A stretch of 64,000 bases of DNA, from assembly GCA_020637635.1 (NCBI GenBank), contig JACKKB010000007.1:186001-250000 (forward strand). Reading direction: 5' to 3'. Positions within the stretch are counted from its first letter, which is position 1; the number at the start of each line of letters is the position of its first letter. The DNA is from Albidovulum sp. Its GTDB lineage: Bacteria; Pseudomonadota; Alphaproteobacteria; Rhodobacterales; Rhodobacteraceae. The notes below the pieces were generated by a model. The model was not told the DNA's origin, made no database searches, and was given only the letters and a program-made list of their open reading frames with translations. Shown here in pieces: positions 1-8,202 of this stretch. The translations under genes and the position numbers were made by a program.

Positions 1-824
1 AGGTGAACGCGGTCGGCTACTGCATTGCCGGCACCACCTTGTCGCTCACGCTCGCGCTCATGAAGAAACGGGGCGACAAGTCGGCGAAGTCCGCCACGTT
101 CTTCACCACGCTGACCGACTTCTCCGACCCCGGCGAGGTCTCGGTCTTTCTCGATGACGATTTCGTCGACGGGATCGAGGCTCAGGTGGAGCGCGACGGC
201 TACCTCGACAAGTTCTTCATGGCGCGCACCTTCTCGTTCCTGCGCTCGAACGATCTCGTCTTCGCGCCGGCGATCCGGAACTACATGCTGGGCGAGAAGC
301 CGCCCGCCTTCGATCTGCTCTACTGGAACGGCGACGGCACCAACCTGCCGGCGCGGATGGCGGTCGAATACCTCCGCTGGATCTGCCAGGGCAACCGCTT
401 CGCGGCCGGCAAGATGCCGCTCTGCGGCGAGAAGGTCGGGCTTTCCGACATCAAGGTGCCGCTCTATGCGGTGGCCTGCGAGACCGATCACATCGCGCCC
501 TGGAAGGGGTCGTTCAACGGCGTCCGGCAGTTCGGCTCCAGGGACAAGACCTTCGTCGTCTCCCAATCGGGCCATATCGCCGGCATCGTCAATCCGCCGA
601 ACAAGAACAAGTACGGTCACTACACCAACACGGCCGAGATGGACCATGCCGACGAGTGGATGGCGTCGGCGACCTTCCACGCGGGCAGCTGGTGGCCGGC
701 CTGGGAGGCGTGGCTGAAACCGCGTTCGGGCAAGATGGTGCCGGCGCGCAAGCCGGGCGATTCGGACCACCCCGAGCTGGCCCCGGCGCCGGGAACTTAC
801 GTCACGGAAATCCCAACCGTCTGA
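1..824 (+). CDS. phaC: Class I poly(3-hydroxyalkanoate) synthase, C-terminal part
   Basis: Polymerises (R)-3-hydroxyacyl-CoA into polyhydroxyalkanoate at the granule surface. The gene enters from the left edge, so only the last 273 or so residues are visible. The lipase-like box GYCIAG carries the nucleophilic cysteine (residue 7 of the fragment). The other two triad positions are recognisable as Asp in ETDHIAPW (about 162) and His in SGHIAGIVNPP (about 191), all in the usual order and spacing for PhaC. The phasin gene follows 124 bp downstream, the standard rhodobacterial arrangement. The family assignment is secure; the N-terminal part and start codon lie outside the window. Confidence 0.96.
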   Translation, partial: VNAVGYCIAGTTLSLTLALMKKRGDKSAKSATFFTTLTDFSDPGEVSVFLDDDFVDGIEAQVERDGYLDKFFMARTFSFLRSNDLVFAPAIRNYMLGEKPPAFDLLYWNGDGTNLPARMAVEYLRWICQGNRFAAGKMPLCGEKVGLSDIKVPLYAVACETDHIAPWKGSFNGVRQFGSRDKTFVVSQSGHIAGIVNPPNKNKYGHYTNTAEMDHADEWMASATFHAGSWWPAWEAWLKPRSGKMVPARKPGDSDHPELAPAPGTYVTEIPTV

Positions 825-873
825 AACGACGGGCGAAGATTGATTTTTCTGCGATGCAGCAATCCCACTTGAA

Positions 874-890
874 ATGCTGCAGCGCAGCAT
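874..890. promoter_or_regulatory. PhaR-type operator upstream of the phasin gene
   Basis: A 7-bp perfect inverted repeat, ATGCTGC-AGC-GCAGCAT, contains CTGCN3GCAG at 877-887. This is the TGC-rich site described for the Paracoccus PHA repressor PhaR. It lies about 60 bp upstream of the phasin ATG, where repressor binding would block transcription until PHA granules titrate PhaR away. A further TGCAGC half-site sits at 855-860. Binding is inferred from the motif. Confidence 0.7.
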
Positions 891-948
891 GTATGTTCTC
901 TTCCAGATCGACGGGGCAGACCCGCCCGACCAATCTCAGGAGAGACCG

Positions 949-1398
949 ATGCAAAAGACCCAGGATTTCACGAAAGTGATGCAGGACATGGCCGCGAACT
1001 TCCCGTTCGACACGAAGGCCTACCAGGAGAGCTTCAAGAGCTCGGCCGTGCTTGGCGAGAAGATGACCAAGGTCGCCCTCGAAGCCGCCGAGAAGTCGAA
1101 CGAGATCACCTCGAAGTGGACCAAGGACGCGCTCGCCAGGGTTGGCTCGCTTGCCAAGGTGAAGGATGAGCCGGCCGACTACTCCAAGGCGTTCTCGGAC
1201 TTCGCGTCCGCCGCTGCCGAGATGGCCGCCGAGAACATCGCCGCCTTCGCCGAAGTTGCGAAGAAGGCGCAGATGGAAACGGTCGAGCTGATGCTCGCCG
1301 CCGGCAAGGAAATGTCGGAAGACGCGACCGCCGCGGTGAAGAAGGCGCAGACCGAAGTCACCGCCGCCGCGAAGAAAGCCGCTGCCGCGGTGAAGTGA
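949..1398 (+). CDS. phaP: Phasin (PHA granule-associated protein)
   Basis: Small amphipathic protein of 149 residues that coats PHA granules and controls their size and number. The sequence is almost wholly helical, rich in Ala, Lys and Glu. The stretch FPFDTKAYQESFKSS near the N terminus resembles rhodobacterial phasins, and the C terminus is a Lys/Ala-rich tail (KKAAAAVK). The ATG at 949 is chosen because AGGAGA sits 5 bases upstream and the phasin homology starts there; an in-frame ATG at 874 lies inside the putative PhaR operator and is unlikely. It follows phaC and ends at a strong terminator. No phaR gene follows it here. Confidence 0.93.
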   Translation: MQKTQDFTKVMQDMAANFPFDTKAYQESFKSSAVLGEKMTKVALEAAEKSNEITSKWTKDALARVGSLAKVKDEPADYSKAFSDFASAAAEMAAENIAAFAEVAKKAQMETVELMLAAGKEMSEDATAAVKKAQTEVTAAAKKAAAAVK

Positions 1399-1478
1399 TC
1401 GGGGTCTGCCCGCGCCGCGCGCGGGCGACCTTGCCACGACGGTCTCCTCACTTCCTCCCTGTCGGCGAGACCGAACTA

Positions 1479-1506
1479 AGGCGGGCCCCCAAGCCCGCCT
1501 TTTTTG
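1479..1506 (+). terminator. Rho-independent terminator of phaP
   Basis: An 8-bp stem AGGCGGGC/GCCCGCCT with a 6-base loop is followed by a run of T (1500-1505). It lies 80 bp after the phaP stop and closes the phaC-phaP unit. Confidence 0.85.
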
Positions 1507-1623
1507 CGTTCCGTCCCGGTCGCATGCCTCCGAAAGAGCGGCAGAGGGCGCGCACCTGCAACGGGCCGCGATGCATCGGCGACGTTGCGAACACCACGGA
1601 GGCAAGGGCGGGGCGATGGGGAA

Positions 1624-1697
1624 TGGAGGCGGGTACCGGAATCGAACCGGTCTACACGGATTTGCAATCCGCTGCGTAACCTCTCCGCCAACCCGCC
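1624..1697 (-). tRNA. tRNA-Cys (GCA)
   Basis: Read on the minus strand it gives a complete cloverleaf. The acceptor stem is GGCGGGT/ACCCGCC (1691-1697 with 1628-1634). The anticodon loop TTGCAAA carries GCA, the T arm is CCGGTTCGATTCCGG, and the genome encodes CCA (1624-1626). Length is 74 nt with CCA. It lies alone between phaP and pcm. Confidence 0.95.
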
Positions 1698-1847
1698 GGA
1701 AAGTCCTGCGGGGATATACCAAGGCCCTATCCGGTGCAAGCCGTTCGCGACCGGATGTCGCTGCATCGGCGCGACCAGACCCGTTGCGACCCCCGGTTTA
1801 TTGTGGCAAGAGATTGCAGACGGAAATCAAACCGAAGAGTTCAGTCG

Positions 1848-2501
1848 ATGAACGATTTCGCCGCCCGGCGCACGACGATGGTCGACACCCAGGTTCGCCC
1901 CAACGACGTGACGAAGTTCCCGATCATCGCGGCCATGCTCGACGTGCGGCGCGAGGTCTTCGTGCCCTCGGCGCGGCGCGAGGCGGCCTATGTCGGCGGC
2001 AACCTCGACCTTGGAGCGGGCCGGGTGATGCTGGAGCCCCGGACCCAGGCGAAGATGCTCGACGCGCTCGACATCCAGCCCGGCGACCTCGTGCTCGATA
2101 TCGGCTGCGGCCTTGGCTATTCGGCAGCCCTCATCGCCCGCCTCGCCGACGCGGTGATCGCGGTCGAGGAGGATCCGGAACTCGCCGCTCAGGCGCAGGC
2201 GCGGCTGTCCGAGGTCGGCGCCGACAACGCCGTGGTGATCGAGGCGCCGCTCGCCGACGGTGCGGCCAGGCACGGGCCCTATGACGCGATCGTCATCGAG
2301 GGTGCCGTCGAGGTGGTGCCCGACGCGCTTCTGGCGCAGCTGAAAGAGGGCGGGCGCATCGCCTGCCTCTTCAGTGACGGGGCGCTCGGCGCCTGTCGCA
2401 TCGGGCTGAAGATCGACGGCGCGGTGACCTGGCGCCTTGCCTTCGCTGCCGCCGCGCCGGTTCTTCCGGGTTTCGGCAAGCCCGGAGGGTTCGTGTTTTG
2501 A
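1848..2501 (+). CDS. pcm: Protein-L-isoaspartate O-methyltransferase family protein
   Basis: SAM-dependent methyltransferase of the Pcm family (217 aa). Classical members repair isoaspartyl residues in damaged proteins. The SAM-binding motif DIGCGLGYSAALIA is at about 84-97, followed by the acidic motif AVEEDP; the N-terminal MVDTQVRPNDV is typical of the alphaproteobacterial branch. This branch lacks some features of E. coli Pcm, so the repair activity is inferred. The ATG at 1848 fits the family start. Its stop overlaps a possible ATG (2501) of the following tolC-like gene, so the two are probably cotranscribed. Confidence 0.88.
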   Translation: MNDFAARRTTMVDTQVRPNDVTKFPIIAAMLDVRREVFVPSARREAAYVGGNLDLGAGRVMLEPRTQAKMLDALDIQPGDLVLDIGCGLGYSAALIARLADAVIAVEEDPELAAQAQARLSEVGADNAVVIEAPLADGAARHGPYDAIVIEGAVEVVPDALLAQLKEGGRIACLFSDGALGACRIGLKIDGAVTWRLAFAAAAPVLPGFGKPGGFVF

Positions 2502-2557
2502 TGATCCCGCAGGCAGTGCTCCGGCAGCGGCCGGCGGTGGATGGAAAGGGTCGGAAC

Positions 2558-3922
2558 ATGCGGCGTCGCGGTGTCAGGACTATCCTTGCGGCGGTGACTG
2601 CCGTGTTCGCGCTTGCAGGCGCCGCGACGGCCGAGACGCTCGCCGACGCGCTGATATCGGCCTACAAGACCTCGAACATCATCGAACAGAACCGTGCCGT
2701 GCTGCGCGCCGCGGACGAGGATGTGGCGAGTGCCGTGGCCGCGCTGCGCCCGGCGCTGAGCTTCATCGCCAACGGCGACTATTCCGACCCGGTTTCGCCC
2801 GGCACCAACAACCTGTCCGGCTCGATCGCGCTCAGCGCCCAGATGACGCTCTACGACTCGGGCCGCAACAGGATTGCCGTCGACATCGCCAAGGAAACCG
2901 TTCTGGCGACGCGCGAGGCGCTGGTCGGCGTCGAGCAGAATATCCTGCAGAACGCCGTCGAGGCCTATTTCGGGGTCCGCAGCGCCACCGAGAATGTCTC
3001 GATCAACCAGAACTCGGTCCGCGTGCTGGGCGAGAACCTGCGCGCCACCCAGGACCAGTTCGATGTCGGCGAGGTGACGCGCACGGACGTCGCACTTTCG
3101 GAAGCGCGGCTGGCCGGGGCCCGTGCCGCGCTGGCCGCCGCCGAGGGGCAGCTGGCTGCCGCCCGCGAGCTCTACAAGGCCGTGACCGGCCACTACCCCG
3201 GGCCGCTCGCCGTGGCGCCGAAGACGCCGCCCCTGCCGCGCAGCGTCGCCGAGGCGCGTGCCATCGCGCAGCGCAGCCATCCCTCGATCCTGCAGGCGCA
3301 GCACCTGGTGGCCGCCTCCGATCTCGGCGTGACCTACGCGGCCGCGCAGCGGTTGCCGTCGCTCACCGGTTCCGCCTCGGTCGCGCGCTCGGACAGCGGC
3401 CAGGACGTCTCGCGGCTCGGCATCAACCTGACGCAGCCGATCTATGCCGGCGGCAAGCTTTCCTCGGTCCACCGCAAGGCGATCGCGCAGCGCGATCAGG
3501 CCCGCGCCGGCCTCCATCAGGCGGCGGTTCTCATCGATCAGGGCGTGGGCTCCGCCTGGGCCCAGATCGAGGTGACGCGCGCGCAGATCTCCGCCTCGGC
3601 CCGCGAGGTCGAGGCGGCGCAGATCGCCTATGACGGCGTCAGGGAAGAAGCGAAGCTTGGCGCCCGCACCACGCTCGACGTGCTCGATGCCGAGCAATCG
3701 CTGCTCGATGCCCGCGCGAGCCGGATCACCGCCGAGGCCGATTACCAGACCGCGACCTATTCTCTGCTCGCAACGATGGGGCTTCTCACCGCCGAGCACC
3801 TCAATCTCGGTGTGCCGGTCTACGATCCGGCCGGCTACTACAACGCCGTCAAGTCGGCGCCGGTGACCTCGGTGCGGGGCAAGAGCCTCGACCGTGTTCT
3901 TGAGGCCATCGGTCGGAACTGA
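2558..3922 (+). CDS. tolC: TolC family outer-membrane efflux/secretion protein
   Basis: Outer-membrane channel-tunnel of type I secretion and tripartite efflux systems (454 aa). A signal peptide is clear: basic MRRRGVRT, then a hydrophobic stretch ending ALAGAATA before ETLADAL. The remainder shows two related halves of long helices and amphipathic strands, with typical phrases LALSAQMTLYDSGR (first half) and INLTQPIYAGGKL (second half), then RTTLDVLDAEQSLLDAR near the end. The start at 2558 puts the signal peptide at the N terminus and has GGAAAGGG upstream; a start at 2501, overlapping the pcm stop, would add 19 residues before the signal peptide. It follows pcm and precedes the DUF2497 gene. 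Confidence 0.92.
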   Translation: MRRRGVRTILAAVTAVFALAGAATAETLADALISAYKTSNIIEQNRAVLRAADEDVASAVAALRPALSFIANGDYSDPVSPGTNNLSGSIALSAQMTLYDSGRNRIAVDIAKETVLATREALVGVEQNILQNAVEAYFGVRSATENVSINQNSVRVLGENLRATQDQFDVGEVTRTDVALSEARLAGARAALAAAEGQLAAARELYKAVTGHYPGPLAVAPKTPPLPRSVAEARAIAQRSHPSILQAQHLVAASDLGVTYAAAQRLPSLTGSASVARSDSGQDVSRLGINLTQPIYAGGKLSSVHRKAIAQRDQARAGLHQAAVLIDQGVGSAWAQIEVTRAQISASAREVEAAQIAYDGVREEAKLGARTTLDVLDAEQSLLDARASRITAEADYQTATYSLLATMGLLTAEHLNLGVPVYDPAGYYNAVKSAPVTSVRGKSLDRVLEAIGRN

Positions 3923-3991
3923 TTTCTGCCACAGTGTTGTGATGCATTCGGGGCGGGGCTACAGTCCCGGCGCACCGGTAGAGGAGTCATC

Positions 3992-5431
3992 ATGTCCGAT
4001 CCCATGGCCAACGTGGAAATCCAGGATGTCCTGTCCTCGATTCGCCGGCTGGTGTCCGAAGACAGGCGCGCCATGCGGAGCGAACTGAAGACGACCTCCC
4101 CCTATCCCGAGGCCCCGGTGCGCAACAAGCTTGTCCTGACAAGCGAACAGCGGATCGACGAGGCCGCCGCGCCCGAGACCGATCCCGCCAGGCTCGAAGA
4201 GACGATTGCCGAGCTTGAGGCGGCCGTGGCAGGGATCGGCGAGGACTTCGAGCCGGATGGCAGCGAAGTGACGCCGCGCACCGACGAGGCGCTCGATGGC
4301 GCTTTCGCCGGCGGATTCCACGTCGACGACTGGCTGGAGGAGAGGGCGGGCACCGCCGCCGGGGATGCCGGTGAGGAGGCTGCCTCCGAGAACCCCGAGA
4401 CCGGGGTCGCCGCGAGCGAGGTCTCCGCGAGTGACGCGCCGGTGGCGCGATCGGGCGGCGATGTGATCTTGCTGCGCGCCAAGCCGGCCGCGCCCGAAGC
4501 GGAGCCCGAAGGCGCCGAGCTGGCTGCCGCCGGCGACGGCGAGAGGGCAGCTTCGGTCGAGGACATCGTCGCCGAGGAACTGGTCGAAGCGGCGCTTTCG
4601 GACGATGGCACTCAGGAGGACGAGGCCGACGACCGCGTCGGGCAAGCCGCCATGACGCCGGATGACGCCCATGCCGCGGCCGGGACCGGCCGGGCCGAGA
4701 CCGAAGACGCCCAGACCAGGGGCGACGGGAGCGAGGAAACGCGCGACTCCACGCCCTGGACGCGCGCCGTGCCCAGTGCTCCCGCCGACCCCGAGGCGCG
4801 CGACACCCCCCGGACCGACCATGACCCCCGGACCGACCATGACTCCTGGGCCGACGATGGCCCCGAGGTGCCAGATGGCCACGCGGCCGACGAAGGTCCC
4901 GAGACCCTGCAAGAGCCCGAGGTCTGCGAGCCGTCGGGCCTGCGCGACGCCCCGCTCGACCTCACCGATGCGCTCGTCGCGCCGCCAGAGGTCGCGGCCA
5001 CGCGGAGGAGCGACGACACCACCGATGACGCGGATGCGGCGCCCGAGGTTGCGGCGACGGTGCTCTCGACCTTCAGTTCTGTCCGCATCATCCGCCCGCA
5101 TTACGTCGAGCCTGCCGCCGAACCGGAGGACAGGACCGGGGAGGCCACCGCCGCGGAAGCGGCGCCCGCGCCCGCGCAAGACGCGGGCCCCTGGGACCGC
5201 GACGATGCCGCCCCGCGCAGCAGCGACCCCGTGGCCGGGGAACGCCCCGAGCCGGCGGCGCAGCCCGTGCCTGCCGACGAAGCGGCGCTGCGGGCGCTGG
5301 TGGCCGAGGTGATCCGCAGCGAGCTTCAGGGTCCGCTCGGAGAGCGCATCACCCGCAACGTGCGCAAGCTCGTGCGCCGCGAGATCAACCGGGCGCTGGA
5401 GGCCGGGGGGGTCTTCGACAACGAGGAATAG
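3992..5431 (+). CDS. DUF2497 domain protein, PopZ-like
   Basis: 479 aa. The short conserved N-terminal helix (VEIQDVLSSIRRLVSED, 7-23) and C-terminal helical block (about 425-479, ending EINRALEAGG) are the two halves of the DUF2497/PopZ family, which in Caulobacter forms polar hubs that anchor the chromosome. Between them lies about 390 residues of Asp/Glu/Ala/Pro-rich, low-complexity and presumably disordered sequence. This is much longer than the Caulobacter spacer and includes a short repeat (RTDHDP-RTDHDS, near 4810-4845). RBS GAGGAG precedes the ATG. Related genomes have valS directly after this gene; here a terminator follows instead. A polar-scaffold role is inferred from family membership. 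Confidence 0.82.
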   Translation: MSDPMANVEIQDVLSSIRRLVSEDRRAMRSELKTTSPYPEAPVRNKLVLTSEQRIDEAAAPETDPARLEETIAELEAAVAGIGEDFEPDGSEVTPRTDEALDGAFAGGFHVDDWLEERAGTAAGDAGEEAASENPETGVAASEVSASDAPVARSGGDVILLRAKPAAPEAEPEGAELAAAGDGERAASVEDIVAEELVEAALSDDGTQEDEADDRVGQAAMTPDDAHAAAGTGRAETEDAQTRGDGSEETRDSTPWTRAVPSAPADPEARDTPRTDHDPRTDHDSWADDGPEVPDGHAADEGPETLQEPEVCEPSGLRDAPLDLTDALVAPPEVAATRRSDDTTDDADAAPEVAATVLSTFSSVRIIRPHYVEPAAEPEDRTGEATAAEAAPAPAQDAGPWDRDDAAPRSSDPVAGERPEPAAQPVPADEAALRALVAEVIRSELQGPLGERITRNVRKLVRREINRALEAGGVFDNEE

Positions 5432-5467
5432 GCCGCCGCCGGTTTCACAAACGGAACGGATCAAACG

Positions 5468-5502
5468 AAAGAGCGCGCCCTCATGGGGCGCGCTCTTTCC
5501 AT
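5468..5502. terminator. Strong, probably bidirectional terminator
   Basis: A 13-bp perfect stem (5468-5480 with 5486-5498) has a 5-base loop, A-rich on the left and T-rich on the right. It lies between the DUF2497 gene and the convergent small gene at 5532, so it can serve both. Confidence 0.85.
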
Positions 5503-5531
5503 TTTCGAACCTGATCGGCGTGAGAGCCCGT

Positions 5532-5852
5532 TCAGGCGGCCTCGGCCTCTTCGGCGGCATGGCGGCGTTCGCTTTCCTCGCGCGAGAGCGCGACAGAGGT
5601 GCGCACACCCTTGCCCACGAATTCCATCAGACCCTTCACGACACGCTCGTTCGGATCGATCCCGGCACAGGACAGAACCTCGCGCCCATCGCGGGAGCGC
5701 GCCCAGCGGGCAATCTGCTCGGGCCCGTTACCATACTTCTTGTCATCGGCGATGGCATCATCGAGCGCTGCCAGAACCACCGCCGCGAAAAGTTTGCGCG
5801 ACCGTTGCCCCTGCTCGTAGTTGAATGCCGTGCCGTCTACGAAATCACGCAT
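5532..5852 (-). CDS. Small conserved rhodobacterial protein (DUF6280-like)
   Basis: 106 aa, soluble, no signal peptide or membrane segment. The sequence (MRDFVDGTAFNYEQGQR, KYGNGPEQIARWARSRDGR) resembles a small conserved protein of unknown function in Rhodobacteraceae that I believe is called DUF6280. The C terminus is a charged Glu/Arg helix. It is divergent from efp across a 218-bp gap. The coding frame uses the GC-rich codon pattern of its neighbours, which supports a real gene. The function is unknown. Confidence 0.8.
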   Translation of the reverse strand: MRDFVDGTAFNYEQGQRSRKLFAAVVLAALDDAIADDKKYGNGPEQIARWARSRDGREVLSCAGIDPNERVVKGLMEFVGKGVRTSVALSREESERRHAAEEAEAA

Positions 5853-5999
5853 TTCTCTGCTTCCGTTTTTCTTGCTCTTGCGTTTACCGGCGTTCCGCTG
5901 TTTATGGCGATTTGGTCGCGATTCGGTATGCCACTTCTTGCATGTCAGTCATGCGCTGGGGGCATACCTCTGCGAAGACCGATACCGTATCTTGTTGGC

Positions 6000-6028
6000 T
6001 TGCCAGAGAACGACCCGGAATATATAGG
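6000..6028 (+). promoter_or_regulatory. Possible efp promoter
   Basis: TTGCCA (6000-6005) is followed after 17 bases by TATAGG (6023-6028), within the only AT-rich stretch of the gap between the divergent genes and about 40 bp upstream of the efp ATG. This is a match by eye only. Confidence 0.3.
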
Positions 6029-6070
6029 TGCGGGCCAAATCCATTCAACCTTTTAGCAAGGTTCCTTTGC

Positions 6071-6634
6071 ATGCCGAAGATCAATGGCAACGAAATCCGC
6101 CCCAGCTTTGTGCTGGAGCATGACGGCGGGCTCTGGGCGGCCGTCAAGGTCAACCACGTGAAACCCGGCAAGGGCGGCGCCTTCGCCCAGGTCGAGCTCA
6201 AGAACCTGCGCGACGGGCGCAAGCTGAACGAACGCTTCCGTTCGGAAGACAAGGTCGAACGGGTCCGGCTGGACCAGAAGGACCAGCAATTCCTCTATGA
6301 AAACGACGGCATGCTGGTCTTCATGGACAGCGAGACCTTCGAGCAGACCGAGCTTCCGGCCGACCTTCTCGGCGACCGGCGCCCCTTCCTGCAAGACGGG
6401 ATGGTGGCGACGATCGAGTATTACGGCGACGAGGCGCTTTCGGTCTCGATCCCGCAGAAGGTCACCTGCACCGTCACCGAGACCGAGCCGGTGGTGAAGG
6501 GCCAGACGGCGGCCAACAGCTACAAGCCCGCGATCCTCGACAACGGCGTGCGCATCATGGTGCCGCCCTTCGTCGGCGAGGGCGAGGCGATCATCGTCAA
6601 CACCGACACGATGGAATATTCCGAGCGCGCCTGA
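6071..6634 (+). CDS. efp: Elongation factor P
   Basis: Translation factor that binds the ribosome between the P and E sites and relieves stalling at polyproline stretches (187 aa, the family length). The tip of domain I reads VKPGKGGAF, giving Lys34 as the residue that is post-translationally modified in EF-P. The C-terminal signature ANSYKPAILDNGVRIMVPPFVGEGE is also present. The ATG at 6071 matches the conserved N terminus (MPKINGNEIRPS); longer upstream readings have no homology. It stands alone and is divergent from the small gene at 5532. Confidence 0.97.
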   Translation: MPKINGNEIRPSFVLEHDGGLWAAVKVNHVKPGKGGAFAQVELKNLRDGRKLNERFRSEDKVERVRLDQKDQQFLYENDGMLVFMDSETFEQTELPADLLGDRRPFLQDGMVATIEYYGDEALSVSIPQKVTCTVTETEPVVKGQTAANSYKPAILDNGVRIMVPPFVGEGEAIIVNTDTMEYSERA

Positions 6635-6676
6635 GTGGCCCGCACCGGTTCGGGCGCCGCTGCGGCGCCCGGCACC

Positions 6677-7381
6677 TCAGACCGACCGCGTGAGCCCGCC
6701 GTCGATGCGCAGGTTCTGCCCGGTCATGTAGCCGCCCTCGACCGAGGCGAGCCAGCCGATCAGCCCCGCCACCTCCTCGACCCGTCCGTAGCGGCCGAGC
6801 GGGATCCGCGCGCGGCGGTCTTCCTTTTCCGGCAGGCTGTCGATGAAGCCGGGCAGGACGTTGTTCATGCGGATGTTGTCGGGCGCATAGCGGTCGGCAA
6901 AGAGCTTGGTGAAGGCGGCAAGCCCGGCGCGAAAGACGCCCGAGGTCGGGAACAGCGGATCGGGTTCGAAGGCGGCGAAGGTCGAGATGTTGATGATCGC
7001 GCCGCCCCCCGCTGCCTGCATGTGCGGGGTGACGAGCCGTGTCGGGCGGATGACGTTCAGCAGGTAGTATTCCATCCCCAGATGCCAGTCGGCATCGGGG
7101 ATCGCGAGCAGGTCGCCCTTCGGCCCGTGGCCGGCGGAATTGACCAGAACGTCGATCCGCCCCCAGCGGTTCGCCGCCTCGTCGACGAGCCGCGCGAGAT
7201 CCGCCTCTTCGAGGTTGGAGCCGGTAACCCCGAACCCGCCGAGGCTCTGCGCGAGCGCCTCGCCCTTGCCCGAGGAGGAGAGGATCGCGATCCTGAACCC
7301 GTCCGCCGCAAGTCGTCGTGCCGCAGCGGCGCCGAGCCCGCTGCCTCCGGCGGTGACGAGTGCCACACGTTCTTCTGCCAT
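6677..7381 (-). CDS. SDR family protein lacking the usual catalytic Tyr/Lys
   Basis: Short-chain dehydrogenase/reductase fold of 234 aa. The nucleotide motif TAGGSGLGAA is at 10-19, NSAG at 81-84, Ser133 (ISTF) at the catalytic serine position, and the C-terminal GQNLRIDGGLTRSV is standard. The YxxxK pair is missing: the aligned segment reads S147-G-V-F-R151 before AGLAAFTK, so Tyr is replaced by Ser and Lys by Arg. Classical hydride-transfer chemistry is therefore doubtful; it may bind a nucleotide without reduction or use other residues. It is the last gene of a minus-strand run after ygfZ, 36 bp away. The substrate is unknown. Confidence 0.85.
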   Translation of the reverse strand: MAEERVALVTAGGSGLGAAAARRLAADGFRIAILSSSGKGEALAQSLGGFGVTGSNLEEADLARLVDEAANRWGRIDVLVNSAGHGPKGDLLAIPDADWHLGMEYYLLNVIRPTRLVTPHMQAAGGGAIINISTFAAFEPDPLFPTSGVFRAGLAAFTKLFADRYAPDNIRMNNVLPGFIDSLPEKEDRRARIPLGRYGRVEEVAGLIGWLASVEGGYMTGQNLRIDGGLTRSV

Positions 7382-7417
7382 CTGCCGTTCCCTTCTTCGT
7401 CAGCCCGTGACTCTTCG

Positions 7418-8185
7418 TCAGCCCGTGAATTGCAGCCGCGCCGCGCCGGCCCGGAGATCGCCGCCGGCGCGGTCGAGGCGCAGCTGGGCGATGGCGCGCC
7501 CGCCCGAACGGGTGAAGAGCGTGCCGGCCGGCTTGCCATCCGCGGTGATCGCGCTGCCGACCGGTGCCTCGCCGTCGATCGCCAGCGTGACAAGCCCCTT
7601 GCGGAGCTCGGTCTTGTGCTTCATCCGCGCCGTCACCTCCTGGCCGACATAGCAGCCCTTGCGGAAGTCGACGCCGTGCAGGCGCTCGAACCCGGCCTCG
7701 AGGATCAGCGTCTCGTCCGGGACAAGCTCGACGGCGCTTTGCGGGATCGTCGCCGCGACGCGGATCGCATCCCAGTCGATCCGCTGAGCGGCCGTGCAGG
7801 GGGCGCCGTAGCGCCGCCAGCCGAGACTCGGGTGACGCGGATCGGCGAAGGCGCCCTCGGGTGCGGGGCCGAGCCCGCGCGTGACCGCGATATCGGCGGG
7901 CTCGATCGTCACCCGGGCACGCAGCCGGTACATCGAGAGCCGCCGCGGGAGCGCCTCGGCAAGGTTCTGGTCGACATCCATCAGGATCGCGTCCCCGGCG
8001 GGGACGAGAAGGAAATCCGCCAGGTAGCGCCCCTGCGGTCCGAGGAGGGCCGCATAGACGAGACCGTCGCGGAGCTTCGCGACATCGTTGGTCACGAGGC
8101 CTTGCAAGAAACTCTCGCGATCCTCGCCGGCGATGCGGAACAGGCGACGGGACGGGGCGGGCTCGCCCGCGCTTTCATCGGTCAT
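7418..8185 (-). CDS. ygfZ: YgfZ/GcvT-like folate-binding Fe-S assembly protein
   Basis: 255 aa, similar to the T protein of glycine cleavage but with the YgfZ signature KGCYVGQEVTARMKH at 176-190. YgfZ/IBA57 proteins bind tetrahydrofolate and help assemble or repair certain Fe-S clusters, with the signature cysteine being important. The N-terminal DRESFLQGLVTNDV is typical. It lies 17 bp after the MsbA-type exporter gene on the same strand, so cotranscription is likely, though no functional link is evident. Confidence 0.92.
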   Translation of the reverse strand: MTDESAGEPAPSRRLFRIAGEDRESFLQGLVTNDVAKLRDGLVYAALLGPQGRYLADFLLVPAGDAILMDVDQNLAEALPRRLSMYRLRARVTIEPADIAVTRGLGPAPEGAFADPRHPSLGWRRYGAPCTAAQRIDWDAIRVAATIPQSAVELVPDETLILEAGFERLHGVDFRKGCYVGQEVTARMKHKTELRKGLVTLAIDGEAPVGSAITADGKPAGTLFTRSGGRAIAQLRLDRAGGDLRAGAARLQFTG

Positions 8186-8202
8186 GGCGCTTTCCCCCGG
8201 GG

